Shown piece after piece: positions 34,545 through 44,547 of a stretch of 64,000 nucleotides of DNA. Position 1 is the stretch's first letter, and the number at the start of each line of letters is the position of its first letter. The stretch covers positions 1 to 64,000 of the forward strand of contig NZ_JAUSKL010000089.1 in the NCBI RefSeq assembly GCF_030646925.1. The letters are read 5' to 3'. The notes beneath the pieces were generated by a model. That model saw only the letters and a program-made list of their open reading frames with translations, made no database searches and was not told where the DNA came from. The stretch is from Candidatus Binatus sp. Its GTDB lineage: Bacteria > Desulfobacterota > Binatia > Binatales > Binataceae. A program made the position numbers and the translations under genes.

Positions 34545-36575
34545 TTGGCGACTGCAGCAAAAATCAATTTGACCAGTCCGGATTCCGACCTCGCCTGCAT
34601 CAATTCGATTCGCGTGCTCGCGATCGACGCGGTGCAGAAGGCCAACTCGGGGCATCCCGGGATGCCGATGGGGATGGCGCCGGTGGGCTACCTGCTGTTC
34701 ACGCGCTACATGCGGCACAGCCCGAAGAATCCGGCGTGGTACGGGCGCGACCGATTCGTGCTGTCGGCGGGCCACGGATCGATGCTGCTGTACAGCCTGC
34801 TCTATCTCACCGGCTACGACATGACGATGGAGGACATCGAGAATTTTCGCCAGCTCGGGAGCAGAACGCCGGGGCATCCGGAGAATTATCTGACGCCGGG
34901 CGTCGAGACCACGACGGGTCCGCTCGGCCAGGGCTTCGGCAACGGAGTCGGGATGGCGATCGCGGCGGCGCATCTTGAGAATCGGTTCGAGCGCGACAAG
35001 TCGGGCCTGTTCGATCATCGCATCTTCGGCATCTGCGGCGACGGCGATCTGATGGAAGGGATTTCGAGCGAGGCGGCGTCGATCGCGGGGCATCTCGGGC
35101 TCGGCAACATTATCTACATTTACGACGACAATAACGTCACGATCGACGGGCATACGGAACTGACCTTTGACGAGGATGTTTGCAGACGGTTCGATGCGTA
35201 TGGATGGCATACGCAGCACGTCGAGGATGCGAACGATCTGACGGCGATAAGCAAGGCGATCGAGGCCGGAATCGCGGAGACGAAGCGACCGTCGTTGATT
35301 CGAGTGCGATCGATCATTGGATACGGCAGCCCGCATCGGCAGGGTACGTCGGAGGCGCATGGCAAGGCGCTCGGTGTCGAAGAAGTCAAACTGACGAAGC
35401 AGTTTTACGGCTGGCCGCTCGAGCCGGCGTTCTACGTGCCGGACGAGGCGCTCGCGAAATTTCGCACATGCGTCGGGCGCGGCGCGCAGCTCGAATCGGA
35501 GTGGAACGGCAAATTCGATATCTACGCAAAACAGCATCCGGCGGAAGCGGCTGAATTCAAGGGCATGCTCGCGAAAGAATTGCCGAAGGGCTGGGACGCT
35601 GAGTTGCCGGTGTTCACGCCAGCGGACAAACTCGCCACGCGCGAGTCGGCCTCGAAGGCGGAGGCCGCGATCACGGCGAAGGTGTGGAATCTCTTTGGCG
35701 GCGCGGCCGACTTGAACGAGTCAACGTTCACCGACGTCAAGGGCGGCGGCGATTTCGAGCGCGGTGAATATGGCGGGCGCAATCTACATTTCGGGATTCG
35801 CGAGCACGGGATGTGCGCGATCCTGAATGGCATCGCGCTACACGGCGGATTCATCCCGTACGGATCGAGCTTTCTGTGCTTCACGGATTATTGCCGTCCG
35901 TCGATTCGGCTGGCGGCGCTGATGCAACTTCACGTCGTGTTCGTGTTCACGCATGATTCGATCGGACTCGGCGAAGACGGCCCGACGCATCAGCCAGTCG
36001 AGCATCTGGCGGCGCTGCGCGCGATCCCGCATCTCACGGTGATACGGCCGGGCGACGCGAACGAAGCGGTCGAGGCGTGGCGCACGAGCATGACGCATAC
36101 GCACGGCCCGGTGATGCTGGTGTTGTCGCGGCAGAAGATGCCCACGCTCGATCGCACCAAATTTGCGCCCGCGGCCGGCGCGCGCCGCGGCGGATACGTG
36201 CTCGGCGAGACCGCGGGCAAAACGCCGGAGATCATCCTGATGTCCACCGGGTCGGAGTTGTCGCTGATAGTCGATGCGAAAGCGAAGCTCGAAGAAAAGG
36301 GCAAAGCCGTGCGCGTCGTCAGCATGCCGAGCATGGAAATTTTCGAGCAGCAGGACCAGGCGTATCGCGATGTTGTGCTGCCGCCGAATATTCGGCGCCG
36401 GCTCGCGGTGGAAGCGGCGGTGGCGATGTCGTGGTATCAGTGGGTCGGGCCGGAGGGCGACATCATCGGCATGACGACGTTTGGTGCGTCGGGCAAGTAC
36501 GAAGATTTGGAAAAGCACTTCGGCTTCACGGTCGAGAACGTGGTGGATCGCGCGCTGAAAGTACTCGCGCGCTGA
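34545..36575 (+). CDS. tkt: Transketolase
   Basis: 676 aa, standard length. This thiamine-diphosphate enzyme transfers two-carbon ketol units in the pentose phosphate or Calvin cycle. Starts at a TTG with a weak GGTGAT site; no better in-frame ATG precedes the conserved INSIRVLAIDAVQKANSGHPG. ThDP/Mg motif GDGDLMEGISSEAASIAGHLGLGNIIYIYDDN, catalytic-loop HGSM, and pyrimidine-domain EDGPTHQPVEHLAALRAIP are visible. The pgl gene starts 11 bp downstream, giving a two-gene pentose-phosphate operon. Confidence 0.95.
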   Translation: MATAAKINLTSPDSDLACINSIRVLAIDAVQKANSGHPGMPMGMAPVGYLLFTRYMRHSPKNPAWYGRDRFVLSAGHGSMLLYSLLYLTGYDMTMEDIENFRQLGSRTPGHPENYLTPGVETTTGPLGQGFGNGVGMAIAAAHLENRFERDKSGLFDHRIFGICGDGDLMEGISSEAASIAGHLGLGNIIYIYDDNNVTIDGHTELTFDEDVCRRFDAYGWHTQHVEDANDLTAISKAIEAGIAETKRPSLIRVRSIIGYGSPHRQGTSEAHGKALGVEEVKLTKQFYGWPLEPAFYVPDEALAKFRTCVGRGAQLESEWNGKFDIYAKQHPAEAAEFKGMLAKELPKGWDAELPVFTPADKLATRESASKAEAAITAKVWNLFGGAADLNESTFTDVKGGGDFERGEYGGRNLHFGIREHGMCAILNGIALHGGFIPYGSSFLCFTDYCRPSIRLAALMQLHVVFVFTHDSIGLGEDGPTHQPVEHLAALRAIPHLTVIRPGDANEAVEAWRTSMTHTHGPVMLVLSRQKMPTLDRTKFAPAAGARRGGYVLGETAGKTPEIILMSTGSELSLIVDAKAKLEEKGKAVRVVSMPSMEIFEQQDQAYRDVVLPPNIRRRLAVEAAVAMSWYQWVGPEGDIIGMTTFGASGKYEDLEKHFGFTVENVVDRALKVLAR

Positions 36576-36586
36576 CGTGAAGGGGA

Positions 36587-37330
36587 ATGGCTGAGCGGAA
36601 GATCATCGTTTTGAACGACGCCGGCGAGTTGTACGTGCGCGCCGCCGAGGAAATCGCGCACATCGCGGGCGAATCGATCTGCACGCATGGCGAATTTTCG
36701 ATTTGCCTGTCGGGCGGATTGACGCCGGCTGCGACTTACGAATTGCTCGCGACGCGGTTTCATCTGAGCGTGGATTGGAAAGAGCTGCAATTTTTCTGGG
36801 GCGACGAGCGATGTGTTCCGCCGGACGATCCGGAAAGCAATTTCGCGATGGTTAATCGCACGATGCTGAGCAAGCTTGGGCTGAGATCCGAGCAGGTGCA
36901 TCGGATGCGCGGCGAGGACGATCCGGCGAACGCGGCGCGCGCGTACGAAGAGGAATTGCGCAGCCACTTCGGCGTCGGCGAGGGCGAGTTTCCGCGTTTC
37001 GATCTGATCCTGCTGGGATTGGGCGACAATCGCCACACCGCGTCACTGTTCCCCGGCGACGCGGCGATTCACGAGACGCAGCGGCTGGTGGCGGCGGTCG
37101 AGGTGGACGCGGTCCCGCGGCGACGGCTGACGCTCACACCGCCGGTGATCAACCACGCGCAGCGGGTGATGTTCCTGGTGGCGGGGCAGAACAAGGCGGC
37201 GGCGGTGAAGGACGTGCTCGAGGGTCCGTGCGATGCGGACAAGTATCCAGCACAGATCGTCGCGCCGCTTAACGGCGAGGTGATCTGGATGCTCGATAAG
37301 GCCGCCGCGAGCCTGCTGGCAAATCGCTGA
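36587..37330 (+). CDS. pgl: 6-phosphogluconolactonase
   Basis: 247 aa. It hydrolyses 6-phosphogluconolactone in the oxidative pentose phosphate pathway. Motifs: LSGGLTPAATYELL (about 41-54), FFWGDERCVPPDDPESNF and LGLGDNRHTASLFPG. The last is usually GMGxDGHTASLFP; here Asp-Gly is Asn-Arg, with the catalytic-region His retained. The neighbouring transketolase supports the assignment. A GGGGA Shine-Dalgarno sits almost against the ATG. glucose-6-phosphate dehydrogenase is not in the window. Confidence 0.9.
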   Translation: MAERKIIVLNDAGELYVRAAEEIAHIAGESICTHGEFSICLSGGLTPAATYELLATRFHLSVDWKELQFFWGDERCVPPDDPESNFAMVNRTMLSKLGLRSEQVHRMRGEDDPANAARAYEEELRSHFGVGEGEFPRFDLILLGLGDNRHTASLFPGDAAIHETQRLVAAVEVDAVPRRRLTLTPPVINHAQRVMFLVAGQNKAAAVKDVLEGPCDADKYPAQIVAPLNGEVIWMLDKAAASLLANR

Positions 37331-37350
37331 TCGAAAGATAAGATAAGAGT

Positions 37351-37417
37351 CCGAAACCCCTCACGGGTTTCGGGCTTCCTGGGTACGATAAGATGCGCGC
37401 TACGCGCTGTTAGTAGC
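37351..37417 (+). repeat. Family A interspersed repeat (full copy)
   Basis: GAAACCCCTCACGGGTTTC, GGGCTTCCTGGGTACGATAA and GATGCGCGCTACGCGCTG then TTAGTA. Situated 20 bp after the pgl stop codon. Confidence 0.75.
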
Positions 37418-37455
37418 GATACCAAAGCCGCAGCATTGATGACGCCTCGCGTTAC

Positions 37456-37483
37456 AAGGATGCGCGCTACGCGCTGCTAGAAG
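37456..37483 (+). repeat. Family A half element
   Basis: AAGGATGCGCGCTACGCGCTG followed closely by CTAGAAG, the second half of family A alone, just before the DUF2939 gene. Confidence 0.6.
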
Positions 37484-37513
37484 GAGATATCAGGAGGCGG
37501 CACACGGGCGTCG

Positions 37514-38062
37514 ATGCTTCGATTCATACTGCGGCATTTCACCGCGTTACTGGTCATCACGGCGCTCGCAGCGTGGGCGCTGTTCTACGTACCGCGAAGT
37601 CCCTCGTGGGCGGTTCTCCGCGCGAAGCAGGCGATTGACGCGCGCGACGGTCCGGCCGCCGCCGAGTACGTCGATTTCGAGAGCGTGGTGAAGCACGCGG
37701 CGTACGAAATGATCGAGAAGAAAGGCAGCAGCAATCCGTTCGGCTCGATCGTAGGGCGGGCGGCAGTAGATTTTCTGATCAAGCCGATGGCGCAAGTGGC
37801 GCAGGCGTGGGCAATTCGCGAGGTCAATACCGGCGCGAAGGAAGTGCAGATGCCGGCGGTGGCGGTGGCGGGATCGATCGTGCTGCTGCATCGGAGCGGC
37901 GACACCGCATACACCAACTTCACCGATCACAAAGGGCAGGTCTGGGAAATTCATCTGGCGCGGCAGTCCGACGGCTATTGGCGGGTGATCGAGGTGAAGG
38001 ACATCAACCAACTACTCGAGAAATTGCAGCGCGAGCAGCAGAAGCAATTGGGCAGGCCGTAG
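37514..38062 (+). CDS. DUF2939-like membrane-anchored protein
   Basis: 182 aa. One N-terminal hydrophobic segment (FTALLVITALAAWALFYV, about 9-26) serves as membrane anchor or uncleaved signal. The following PRSPSWAVLRAKQAIDARDGPAAAEYVDFESVVKHA matches the DUF2939 pattern: paired small helices around a conserved Y/F-V-D-F. Function unknown. The C-terminal half ends in a Gln/Glu-rich helix. It stands alone between repeat clusters. Confidence 0.72.
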   Translation: MLRFILRHFTALLVITALAAWALFYVPRSPSWAVLRAKQAIDARDGPAAAEYVDFESVVKHAAYEMIEKKGSSNPFGSIVGRAAVDFLIKPMAQVAQAWAIREVNTGAKEVQMPAVAVAGSIVLLHRSGDTAYTNFTDHKGQVWEIHLARQSDGYWRVIEVKDINQLLEKLQREQQKQLGRP

Positions 38063-38250
38063 GGCGTAAGGACGACCAACCACTGCCGAGGTCGCGGAAC
38101 GCGACGAGGCAGGTTAGGGTGCCGGATTGCAAGCTATCGCAACTGGTTGCTTTCGATTTTCGGATACCGCCGGAGTAACCTTCCGCGAGTGTGCAAAAAT
38201 GGTCGGCATTGAAGAAGGATCGTAAATACCGGCGCAACTGCACCAGCATA

Positions 38251-38384
38251 CGATCCTGCACCCTCACCTACCCGCCGCAGCGGCGGGCCTCCTCTCCCGT
38301 AAAATAACGGGCGAGGTATAAGGCCGCAGCCTCCGCCTCAGAATGATAACGCCCTCTCCCGTAACGTAACGGGCGAGGTATCAG
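38251..38384 (+). repeat. Family B interspersed repeat, with a second partial unit
   Basis: CCCTCACCTACCCGCCGCAG, CGGCGGGCCTCC, CTCTCCCGTAAAATAACGGG and GAGGTATAAGG, followed 40 bp later by another CTCTCCCGTAACGTAACGGG then GAGGTATCAG. The whole 38063-38642 spacer upstream of typA is repeat-like and has no gene I can support. Confidence 0.75.
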
Positions 38385-38642
38385 AGTGCGGCGCGCGATC
38401 TGATGCGAGCAGGGGTGGAGCGGGCGAGGTATCAGGACGACGATCGCGCACCCTCGCCTCGATTGGAATGACAACGCACGTGCCGCGCGTGCATCAGCAC
38501 CATCACCGCTCATCAGTACGGAACGGACGAGATGGCTCAAAGAGGGGCTGCGTTTACTTGGCTGGTCGCGACAGGTACAATGAAGTTCGCGCGGCGGCCT
38601 CCCAGCGGCTCAGCCGCGCGCCTTTACTATCGCCCATAAAAA

Positions 38643-40490
38643 ATGAGACGGCAGGACATCCGAAATCTAGCGATCGTCGCACACGTCGATCACGGTAAAA
38701 CTACCTTAGTCGATGCGATGCTGCGTCAATCGGGCGTTTTTCGCGCCAATGAGCAGATGATCGATCGGGTGATGGACTCGAACGCGCTGGAGCGCGAACG
38801 CGGCATCACGATCATGGCTAAGAACACCTCGATTCTATGGGGTGAGACGCGCATCAATATCGTCGATACGCCGGGGCATTCGGATTTCGGCGGCGAGGTC
38901 GAACGCACGCTCTCGATGGTGGACGGAATTCTGCTGCTGGTCGATGCGTGTGAAGGGCCGCTGCCGCAGACGCGATTCGTGCTGAAGAAAGCGCTGGAAC
39001 TGAACCTGCCGGCGATTTTGTGCATCAATAAGATCGATCGCTCGGATGCGCGCGCGCCGGAAGTGCTCGACGAAGTCTATGACTTGTTCATCGATCTTGG
39101 CGCGAATGAAAATCAGCTCGACTTCCCGGTTTTGTACACCCAGGCACGCGCCGGCACTGCCGCGGTGAGGCTGGACGTGCCGAGTGAGAATCTTATCCCG
39201 CTGTTCGACGGAATCGTGGCGCATCTGCCCGGGCCGGAAGTCGATCCCGACGCGACGCTGCAATTCCAGGTCAATAATATCGATTACGACGACTACGTCG
39301 GGCGGCTCGCGGTGGGGCGGATAATCGCGGGCTCGATGACGGCGGCGCAGAATTATTCGCTCTGCCGGCGCGACGGCAAGACAGTCGCGTGCAAGGTCGC
39401 ACATATCTACAGCTGGCAGGGACTCAAGCGCGTCGAGGTCGAGACGGCGCGCGCCGGCGAAATCGTGATCGTCGCGGGCGTCGAGGATATCGCGATCGGC
39501 GAGACGATCGCGGACCTCGAGAATCCGCGGCCGCTGCCGCCGATCCGAATCGACGAGCCGACGGTCGCGATGACGTTCTCGGTGAACAATTCGCCGTGGG
39601 CGGGACGCGAGGGCGACTTCGTGACGTCGCGCAAGCTCGGCGAGCGAATCGAGTTCGAGGCGCGGCGCAACGTGAGCACGCGGGTCGAGCAAATCTCGCC
39701 GGATTCGTGGCGGGTGATGGGGCGCGGCGAATTGCAGCTTGCGGTGATTGTCGAGACGATGCGCCGCGAAGGCTACGAGATGCAGGTCTCGAAGCCGACC
39801 GTCATCACCAAGCAGGCCGGCGGGCAGGTGCTCGAGCCGATGGAGATGCTGGTGATCGACATCCCGGCGGAATGTATCGGCGTGGTCACGCAGATGCTGT
39901 CTTCGCGCAAGGGCAAGATGCGCACGATGGTCACTCATGCGAGCAGCCGGGTGCGGCTGGAGTACGATATTCCGGCGCGCGGGCTGATCGGATTTCGCGG
40001 CAGGTTCCTCGAGAACACGCGCGGCAACGGGCTGATGCATACGCTGTTCAACGGCTACGGGCCGTGGAACGGCCCGATTCGATCGCGGGCAAATGGCGCG
40101 ATGATTTCGGATCGGGAAGGGGCCACGACTGCCTACGCGATTTTCCATCTGCAGGAACGTGGGATATTTTTTGTGGGGCCGGGCGAGCCGGTTTATGAGG
40201 GAATGATCGTCGGCGAATATGCGCGTGAGATTAATCTGCCGGTCAACGTGTGCCGCGAGAAAAAGCTCACCAACATGCGCGCATCGGGGCACGACGAAGC
40301 GGTGCGAATCTCGCCGGCGCGGGTGCCGACGCTGGACGCGGCATTGGAATGGATCGACGAAGAGGAACTGGTCGAGGTCACGCCCAAATCAGTTCGGCTG
40401 CGTAATCGGGTGCTCAAGACCGCGGTCCGCAACAAGCATCGGATGGGCTTTACCGACGCGCCGCCGGCAGAGATGGCTGGGAGCGACTGA
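38643..40490 (+). CDS. typA: Ribosome-associated translational GTPase TypA/BipA
   Basis: 615 aa, standard for the family. It is an EF-G-like GTPase acting in ribosome assembly and stress or low-temperature growth. G1 [10 protein letters not shown] (13-22), the switch region with RGIT, G3 [14 protein letters not shown], and G4 NKIDR. Domain V and the C-terminal domain ([16 protein letters not shown], GRANTGxG-equivalent region [16 protein letters not shown]) are present. The start codon lacks a clear Shine-Dalgarno. It heads a tightly spaced plus-strand gene run to pth. Confidence 0.95.
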   Translation: MRRQDIRNLAIVAHVDHGKTTLVDAMLRQSGVFRANEQMIDRVMDSNALERERGITIMAKNTSILWGETRINIVDTPGHSDFGGEVERTLSMVDGILLLVDACEGPLPQTRFVLKKALELNLPAILCINKIDRSDARAPEVLDEVYDLFIDLGANENQLDFPVLYTQARAGTAAVRLDVPSENLIPLFDGIVAHLPGPEVDPDATLQFQVNNIDYDDYVGRLAVGRIIAGSMTAAQNYSLCRRDGKTVACKVAHIYSWQGLKRVEVETARAGEIVIVAGVEDIAIGETIADLENPRPLPPIRIDEPTVAMTFSVNNSPWAGREGDFVTSRKLGERIEFEARRNVSTRVEQISPDSWRVMGRGELQLAVIVETMRREGYEMQVSKPTVITKQAGGQVLEPMEMLVIDIPAECIGVVTQMLSSRKGKMRTMVTHASSRVRLEYDIPARGLIGFRGRFLENTRGNGLMHTLFNGYGPWNGPIRSRANGAMISDREGATTAYAIFHLQERGIFFVGPGEPVYEGMIVGEYAREINLPVNVCREKKLTNMRASGHDEAVRISPARVPTLDAALEWIDEEELVEVTPKSVRLRNRVLKTAVRNKHRMGFTDAPPAEMAGSD

Positions 40491-40547
40491 CAGGATCGCG
40501 AGTTCGAACTGCGCCGCATCCGGCGCGGGAATCGCGTCAGGGCAACC

Positions 40548-43500
40548 ATGAGATTCGCCCGAATCGCCTCGATTCTCGCGCTGATTCTACTTCTACTGAT
40601 CACCGGTTCGATCGTGCTGATTGCCTACAATCAGCCACGCGTGATCGCGTTCGTACTCGCCTCGATCAATCGCCGCACCGGGGTCAATATTGTTCCGCGC
40701 AGTTCGTCGATAACCTTCAGCAATCACCTGGTGGTGGTCCTCGATGAGCCGGAAATAACCGCGAAAGGCCGGCCCACGATCAAGCTCAAGACGCTGCGCG
40801 CGAGCGTCGGCTATCATTCGCTGCTCACCCAAACGGGCCTGCCGCTTTACGGCCTGCGAGCGCTGAATCCCGAAGTTATCCTGCCGGTAGAGTCGGCGGA
40901 AACCGCGGCGATACCGGTGCCGAAACCGGGCGCTGAGTCGGTCGCTGCGATTCGGGAAGCGCTGCAGACGCTCGGGCGGATCGCGTGGCGGGTCGAGGTG
41001 ATCGAGGCGACCGTTCGTTACGCCGACGGCCATCCGCTAATCGAGCATCTGGGAGTGGTGGCATTTCACAAGCGCAGAAATCCGGGGCAATGGAGCCTCA
41101 GTTTCGATACGAGGATTAGCGGCGGCCCGGTTGCGGGTTCGAACGCGGCGGGAAAATTCACCATCGATGCGTTCCCGCAGACGCCGCCGGTGGCATTCGG
41201 GCGCGGTCAAATCTGGACCTGGAACGTGCCGCTCAAGCATCTCGAGGCCCAGGGAATCGAGCTGGTCGGCGGCCTGCAGGGTCATCTCAAGTTCTCGATC
41301 AAGGATGATGGTTCTCTGATCGGCGCGGTGCAGGCCGGCGGCGCCGACCTGACTCTGAAGGGCCAGGGATTGTCCACGCCGATCAAGCTTGGCGACTACA
41401 CGCTGCAGACGGCGCTCAGCTTTTCCAACGGCCTGCTCGCCTTCAACCAGCTCATCCTGAAGCACGTGGATCGGCCGCTGGTCTCGGCGGAGACGGAAGT
41501 GGTCGAACCGTTCAGCCTGAATCCGGAGATCGGCGTCAAGGTCGGCGGCTTTCGCCTCGATGCGTCGGGGCTCAAGCAGAAGCTGCTCCTGGTGCGGCGT
41601 TTGCCGACCGAAGTTGAAGCGATGCTGAAGCGGCTCCGGCCGGGCGCCGTGAGCATCGGCGCGGTGACGCTCAGCGCATCGCTCGACAAGATCAAGACGA
41701 CGCCCTTGAAGGCGCTGCGCGAGAACCTGGTCGTCAGCGCGCAGATCGAGAGCGCCGGCTTCACGCTGCCCGAAGATTTGAAGCTGCCGAGCGTCGAGCA
41801 GCTTGGCGCGCAGCTTCATTTCGAAAAGGGCGTGCTGACGATCGCGCAGGGCGGCGCGAAGCTTGGCAACTCGTCGATCCATGAAGTGACGGCGCGCGTT
41901 GATTTGGCGAACGGCGTCGAGGGGGCGAAATACGAAGCTGGGCTCGCGATCGACGCGGACCTCGGCGATCTGTCGCCGGCAATTTTCAACGCGATGCAGC
42001 AGTACAAACTCGACTGGCGCGAGCATATCCAGCGCGTCGGCGGCCGTATCGATATTGGCGCGACTGCGTCGGGCGCTCTCAGCGCGAACAACATGACGCC
42101 GCCGTCGGATTATCGCGTCGTCGTGACGCCCAAAGGCGCGCAAGTCGCGGTCAAGGGACCGCCGGGCCCGTTTCATCTGAGCCGCGGCATGGTCGCGATC
42201 ACGCCGGATCGGATCAGATTCGAGGATCTGATGCTGGCGATCACCGGCGGAGATGCGGTGCTGAATGGCGCGGTCAGTTCGTTCAGGGAGGGCGTCGAGA
42301 TGCACGATCTGACGCTCGACCTGCATCAGTTCCCGTCCGATCTATGGCTGTCGCTGCTGGTGGATCCAAGCGATCTTGCGTTGCATGGGCCGATCGGTGG
42401 CCGCGTGATCCTGAACACCGCGCGAAAGGATCCCAAGGTGATTCTGCCGGCGGGCAAGCTGACGCTCACCAAGGGCGACGTGCAGTTCAATTTTTTGCGC
42501 GCGCCGATCGAGGTGCAGGGCGCCACGGTCACGATGGATCGCAAGACGCTGGTGCTGTCGATGCCCGGATCGCTACTCGATAAGCAGCCGATCGATTTCA
42601 CAATCACCGTGCCCGATTTCCGCAATCCTTCGCTTCAAATCGTCGCGGTCGTTCAGAAGCTCAATTTTGAAGTGATGAAGTTCATTCGGATGCCGTGGTC
42701 GCCGTCCACCACGCCGGTCAATTTCCCGCTGCCCTCGAGCGGGCATATCGAGGCGCGCTTCGGCAATCTCGCGGCGTTTGAGATGTCGGATATCAAGACC
42801 GACTTTTATCGCAAGCCGAGCGGGGACTGGAGCGTTTACAATTTCAGCGCGAACGCCTACTCGGGAACAATGAAGCTGGACCTGATCGGCCGCGCGCAGG
42901 ACAACTGGGTCCATCTGAACGGCAGCATGACCGACGCCGATCCGGCGCCGCTGTTCATGCTCGGCGGCAAGATCGAACGCTCGCCGCTGCTCGGACGGAT
43001 GTCGATCGGCGCCGATCTGTGGGCCAATACTGACACCGATTTCTACAACACGATGGCGGGCGACGTTTCGCTCACCGTGCGCGACGGCACGCTCGACAAG
43101 TTCACGCTGCTATCGCGCCTGCTGAGTTTTATCGACATCAAGAATTGGCTCACCGCGCAAATTCCCGATCCGCGCATCACCGGGGTGCCGTTCAAAACCC
43201 TGCTGGCGGATTTCAGGGGCAGCGGGGGCGTCTTTTCCACCGATAATTTCATCCTGCATGGACCGGTGATGGACATCACAGCGACCGGCAGCATCCGATT
43301 CTCGGACAGCACGCTGGATATGCAGGTCGGCATGTTTCCGTTCGACACGGTGGACTGGGTGCTGAACAAGATACCGCTGATTGGCGAGCGGGTCGGCTCG
43401 GGCACCGGCAAACTGGTGGCGGCGTACTTCCAGGTGCAAGGGCCAATCGGCGACCCGTCGATCACGCCGAAGCCGATCACGTCGGTGGCGGAGTTCGTGA

Positions 43501-43553
43501 TGAAGGCGCTCGGGATGCCGATCAACATCATTCGTCCCCACACGATCAAGTGA
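40548..43553 (+). CDS. AsmA-like / YhdP-type envelope protein
   Basis: 1001 aa. An N-terminal membrane helix (IASILALILLLLITGSIVLIAY, about 6-27) anchors a long periplasmic region rich in short beta strands. The C-terminal part, with FSTDNFILHGPVMDITATGSIRFSDSTLDMQVGMFPFDTVDWVLNKIPLIG, is typical of AsmA-like C-terminal domains. Members of this repeating-beta-groove group (AsmA, YhdP, TamB) are thought to bridge lipid transport between inner and outer membranes. It ends in a 4-bp GTGA overlap with the next gene. The exact paralogue cannot be fixed. Confidence 0.82.
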   Translation: MRFARIASILALILLLLITGSIVLIAYNQPRVIAFVLASINRRTGVNIVPRSSSITFSNHLVVVLDEPEITAKGRPTIKLKTLRASVGYHSLLTQTGLPLYGLRALNPEVILPVESAETAAIPVPKPGAESVAAIREALQTLGRIAWRVEVIEATVRYADGHPLIEHLGVVAFHKRRNPGQWSLSFDTRISGGPVAGSNAAGKFTIDAFPQTPPVAFGRGQIWTWNVPLKHLEAQGIELVGGLQGHLKFSIKDDGSLIGAVQAGGADLTLKGQGLSTPIKLGDYTLQTALSFSNGLLAFNQLILKHVDRPLVSAETEVVEPFSLNPEIGVKVGGFRLDASGLKQKLLLVRRLPTEVEAMLKRLRPGAVSIGAVTLSASLDKIKTTPLKALRENLVVSAQIESAGFTLPEDLKLPSVEQLGAQLHFEKGVLTIAQGGAKLGNSSIHEVTARVDLANGVEGAKYEAGLAIDADLGDLSPAIFNAMQQYKLDWREHIQRVGGRIDIGATASGALSANNMTPPSDYRVVVTPKGAQVAVKGPPGPFHLSRGMVAITPDRIRFEDLMLAITGGDAVLNGAVSSFREGVEMHDLTLDLHQFPSDLWLSLLVDPSDLALHGPIGGRVILNTARKDPKVILPAGKLTLTKGDVQFNFLRAPIEVQGATVTMDRKTLVLSMPGSLLDKQPIDFTITVPDFRNPSLQIVAVVQKLNFEVMKFIRMPWSPSTTPVNFPLPSSGHIEARFGNLAAFEMSDIKTDFYRKPSGDWSVYNFSANAYSGTMKLDLIGRAQDNWVHLNGSMTDADPAPLFMLGGKIERSPLLGRMSIGADLWANTDTDFYNTMAGDVSLTVRDGTLDKFTLLSRLLSFIDIKNWLTAQIPDPRITGVPFKTLLADFRGSGGVFSTDNFILHGPVMDITATGSIRFSDSTLDMQVGMFPFDTVDWVLNKIPLIGERVGSGTGKLVAAYFQVQGPIGDPSITPKPITSVAEFVMKALGMPINIIRPHTIK

Positions 43554-44287
43554 GCGCGCGCCGACCGACGCTGATCGTATTTTGCCGCGAGCCGATTCCC
43601 AATCACGCCAAGACGCGCCTCATCGGCAAGATCAGCGCGAATGCGGCGGCGGCGCTGGCCGACGCATTCATCCACGATGCGCTCGCCAAGGCGATCGCGA
43701 TCAAGCCGGGGCGATTGGTGATCGCGGGCAGCGCACCCGAAGCTGCTCTTCGCAGCAAATACTTCACGAATCTCGCCAAACGATTCGGCGTTGAATTGAT
43801 CGATCAGGGCGGTGGATCGCTCGGAATGCGGATGGCGCGCGCGCTCGAGCGATACGCGCCGGATGGTGCGTTGCTGATCGGCGCCGACATGCCCTCGCTC
43901 CCCGCGAGATTGCTCAAGCGAAGCTTCGACTTGCTGCGCGCTAATCGCGTGGTGATTGCGCCCAGCATGGACGGCGGCTACTACGCGGTCGGCGTGCGCG
44001 GCGCGATTCCGCCGATCTTCGCGGGTATCCGATGGGGCAGCGGCGGCGTGCTCGCGGAGACGATCGCGCGGCTGGAGAATGCGCGCGTCGATTTTGCGCT
44101 GGGGCCCGCATGGTACGACATCGATCGCTGGAGCGACGTGATGCTGCTCGGCGCGCATCTTCGATTGATGCCGCGATCGAGCAGGTTGCCCTGTCCGCAG
44201 ACCGTTTCGGTATTGAAGCGGCTTGGAGTACTGCGCGATGATCGCTACAGTACCTCGACGCGCGCCAAACGGATTTCCGATCGATGA
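43550..44287 (+). CDS. TIGR04282/DUF2064-family glycosyltransferase-like protein
   Basis: 245 aa, starting at a GTG overlapping the preceding stop. It has a nucleotide-diphospho-sugar transferase fold: LIVFCREPIPNHAKTRL (7-24), GSLGMRMARAL, LLIGADMPSLPA (the DxD-like segment) and APSMDGGYYAVGVR. Proteins of this group are annotated as glycosyltransferases and some occur in arsenosugar clusters, but no such genes are present here. It overlaps the next gene by 4 bp (ATGA), so the two are coupled. Confidence 0.85.
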   Translation: MSARRPTLIVFCREPIPNHAKTRLIGKISANAAAALADAFIHDALAKAIAIKPGRLVIAGSAPEAALRSKYFTNLAKRFGVELIDQGGGSLGMRMARALERYAPDGALLIGADMPSLPARLLKRSFDLLRANRVVIAPSMDGGYYAVGVRGAIPPIFAGIRWGSGGVLAETIARLENARVDFALGPAWYDIDRWSDVMLLGAHLRLMPRSSRLPCPQTVSVLKRLGVLRDDRYSTSTRAKRISDR

Positions 44288-44532
44288 TCGAGCTGACTCT
44301 TTACACGCGGCGGGATTGCGAACTGTGCCACGAGATGGAGCGCGTCATCGCGGCCGAGATGCCGAAGTTCGCGGCGAGAATTTCGCGAATCGAAATTGAC
44401 GGCGACGCCGAACTCGAGGCGCGCTATGGAATCGAAGTGCCGGTGCTGCTGGTGAACGATCGGAAAGCGTTCAAGTATCGATGCACCGCGAAGGAACTGC
44501 GCCAGCGCCTGCTGCGCGAAGTTCGCGGTTGA
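44284..44532 (+). CDS. Glutaredoxin-like (DUF836) thioredoxin-fold protein
   Basis: 82 aa. It starts LTLYTRRDCELCHEME with a CxxC redox site (Cys-Glu-Leu-Cys, about 13-16) and continues RISRIEIDGDAELEARYGIEVPVLLVND, the cis-Pro (VPV) region of the thioredoxin fold. It is probably a small cytosolic thiol-disulfide protein. It overlaps the upstream glycosyltransferase gene and is followed 15 bp later by cutA. Confidence 0.88.
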   Translation: MIELTLYTRRDCELCHEMERVIAAEMPKFAARISRIEIDGDAELEARYGIEVPVLLVNDRKAFKYRCTAKELRQRLLREVRG

Positions 44533-44547
44533 AGAGGCGCGCCGCCG

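Noticed and set aside
38835-40292. 485-aa minus-strand frame opposite typA
   Set aside because: Antisense to conserved GTPase domains; no motif of its own.
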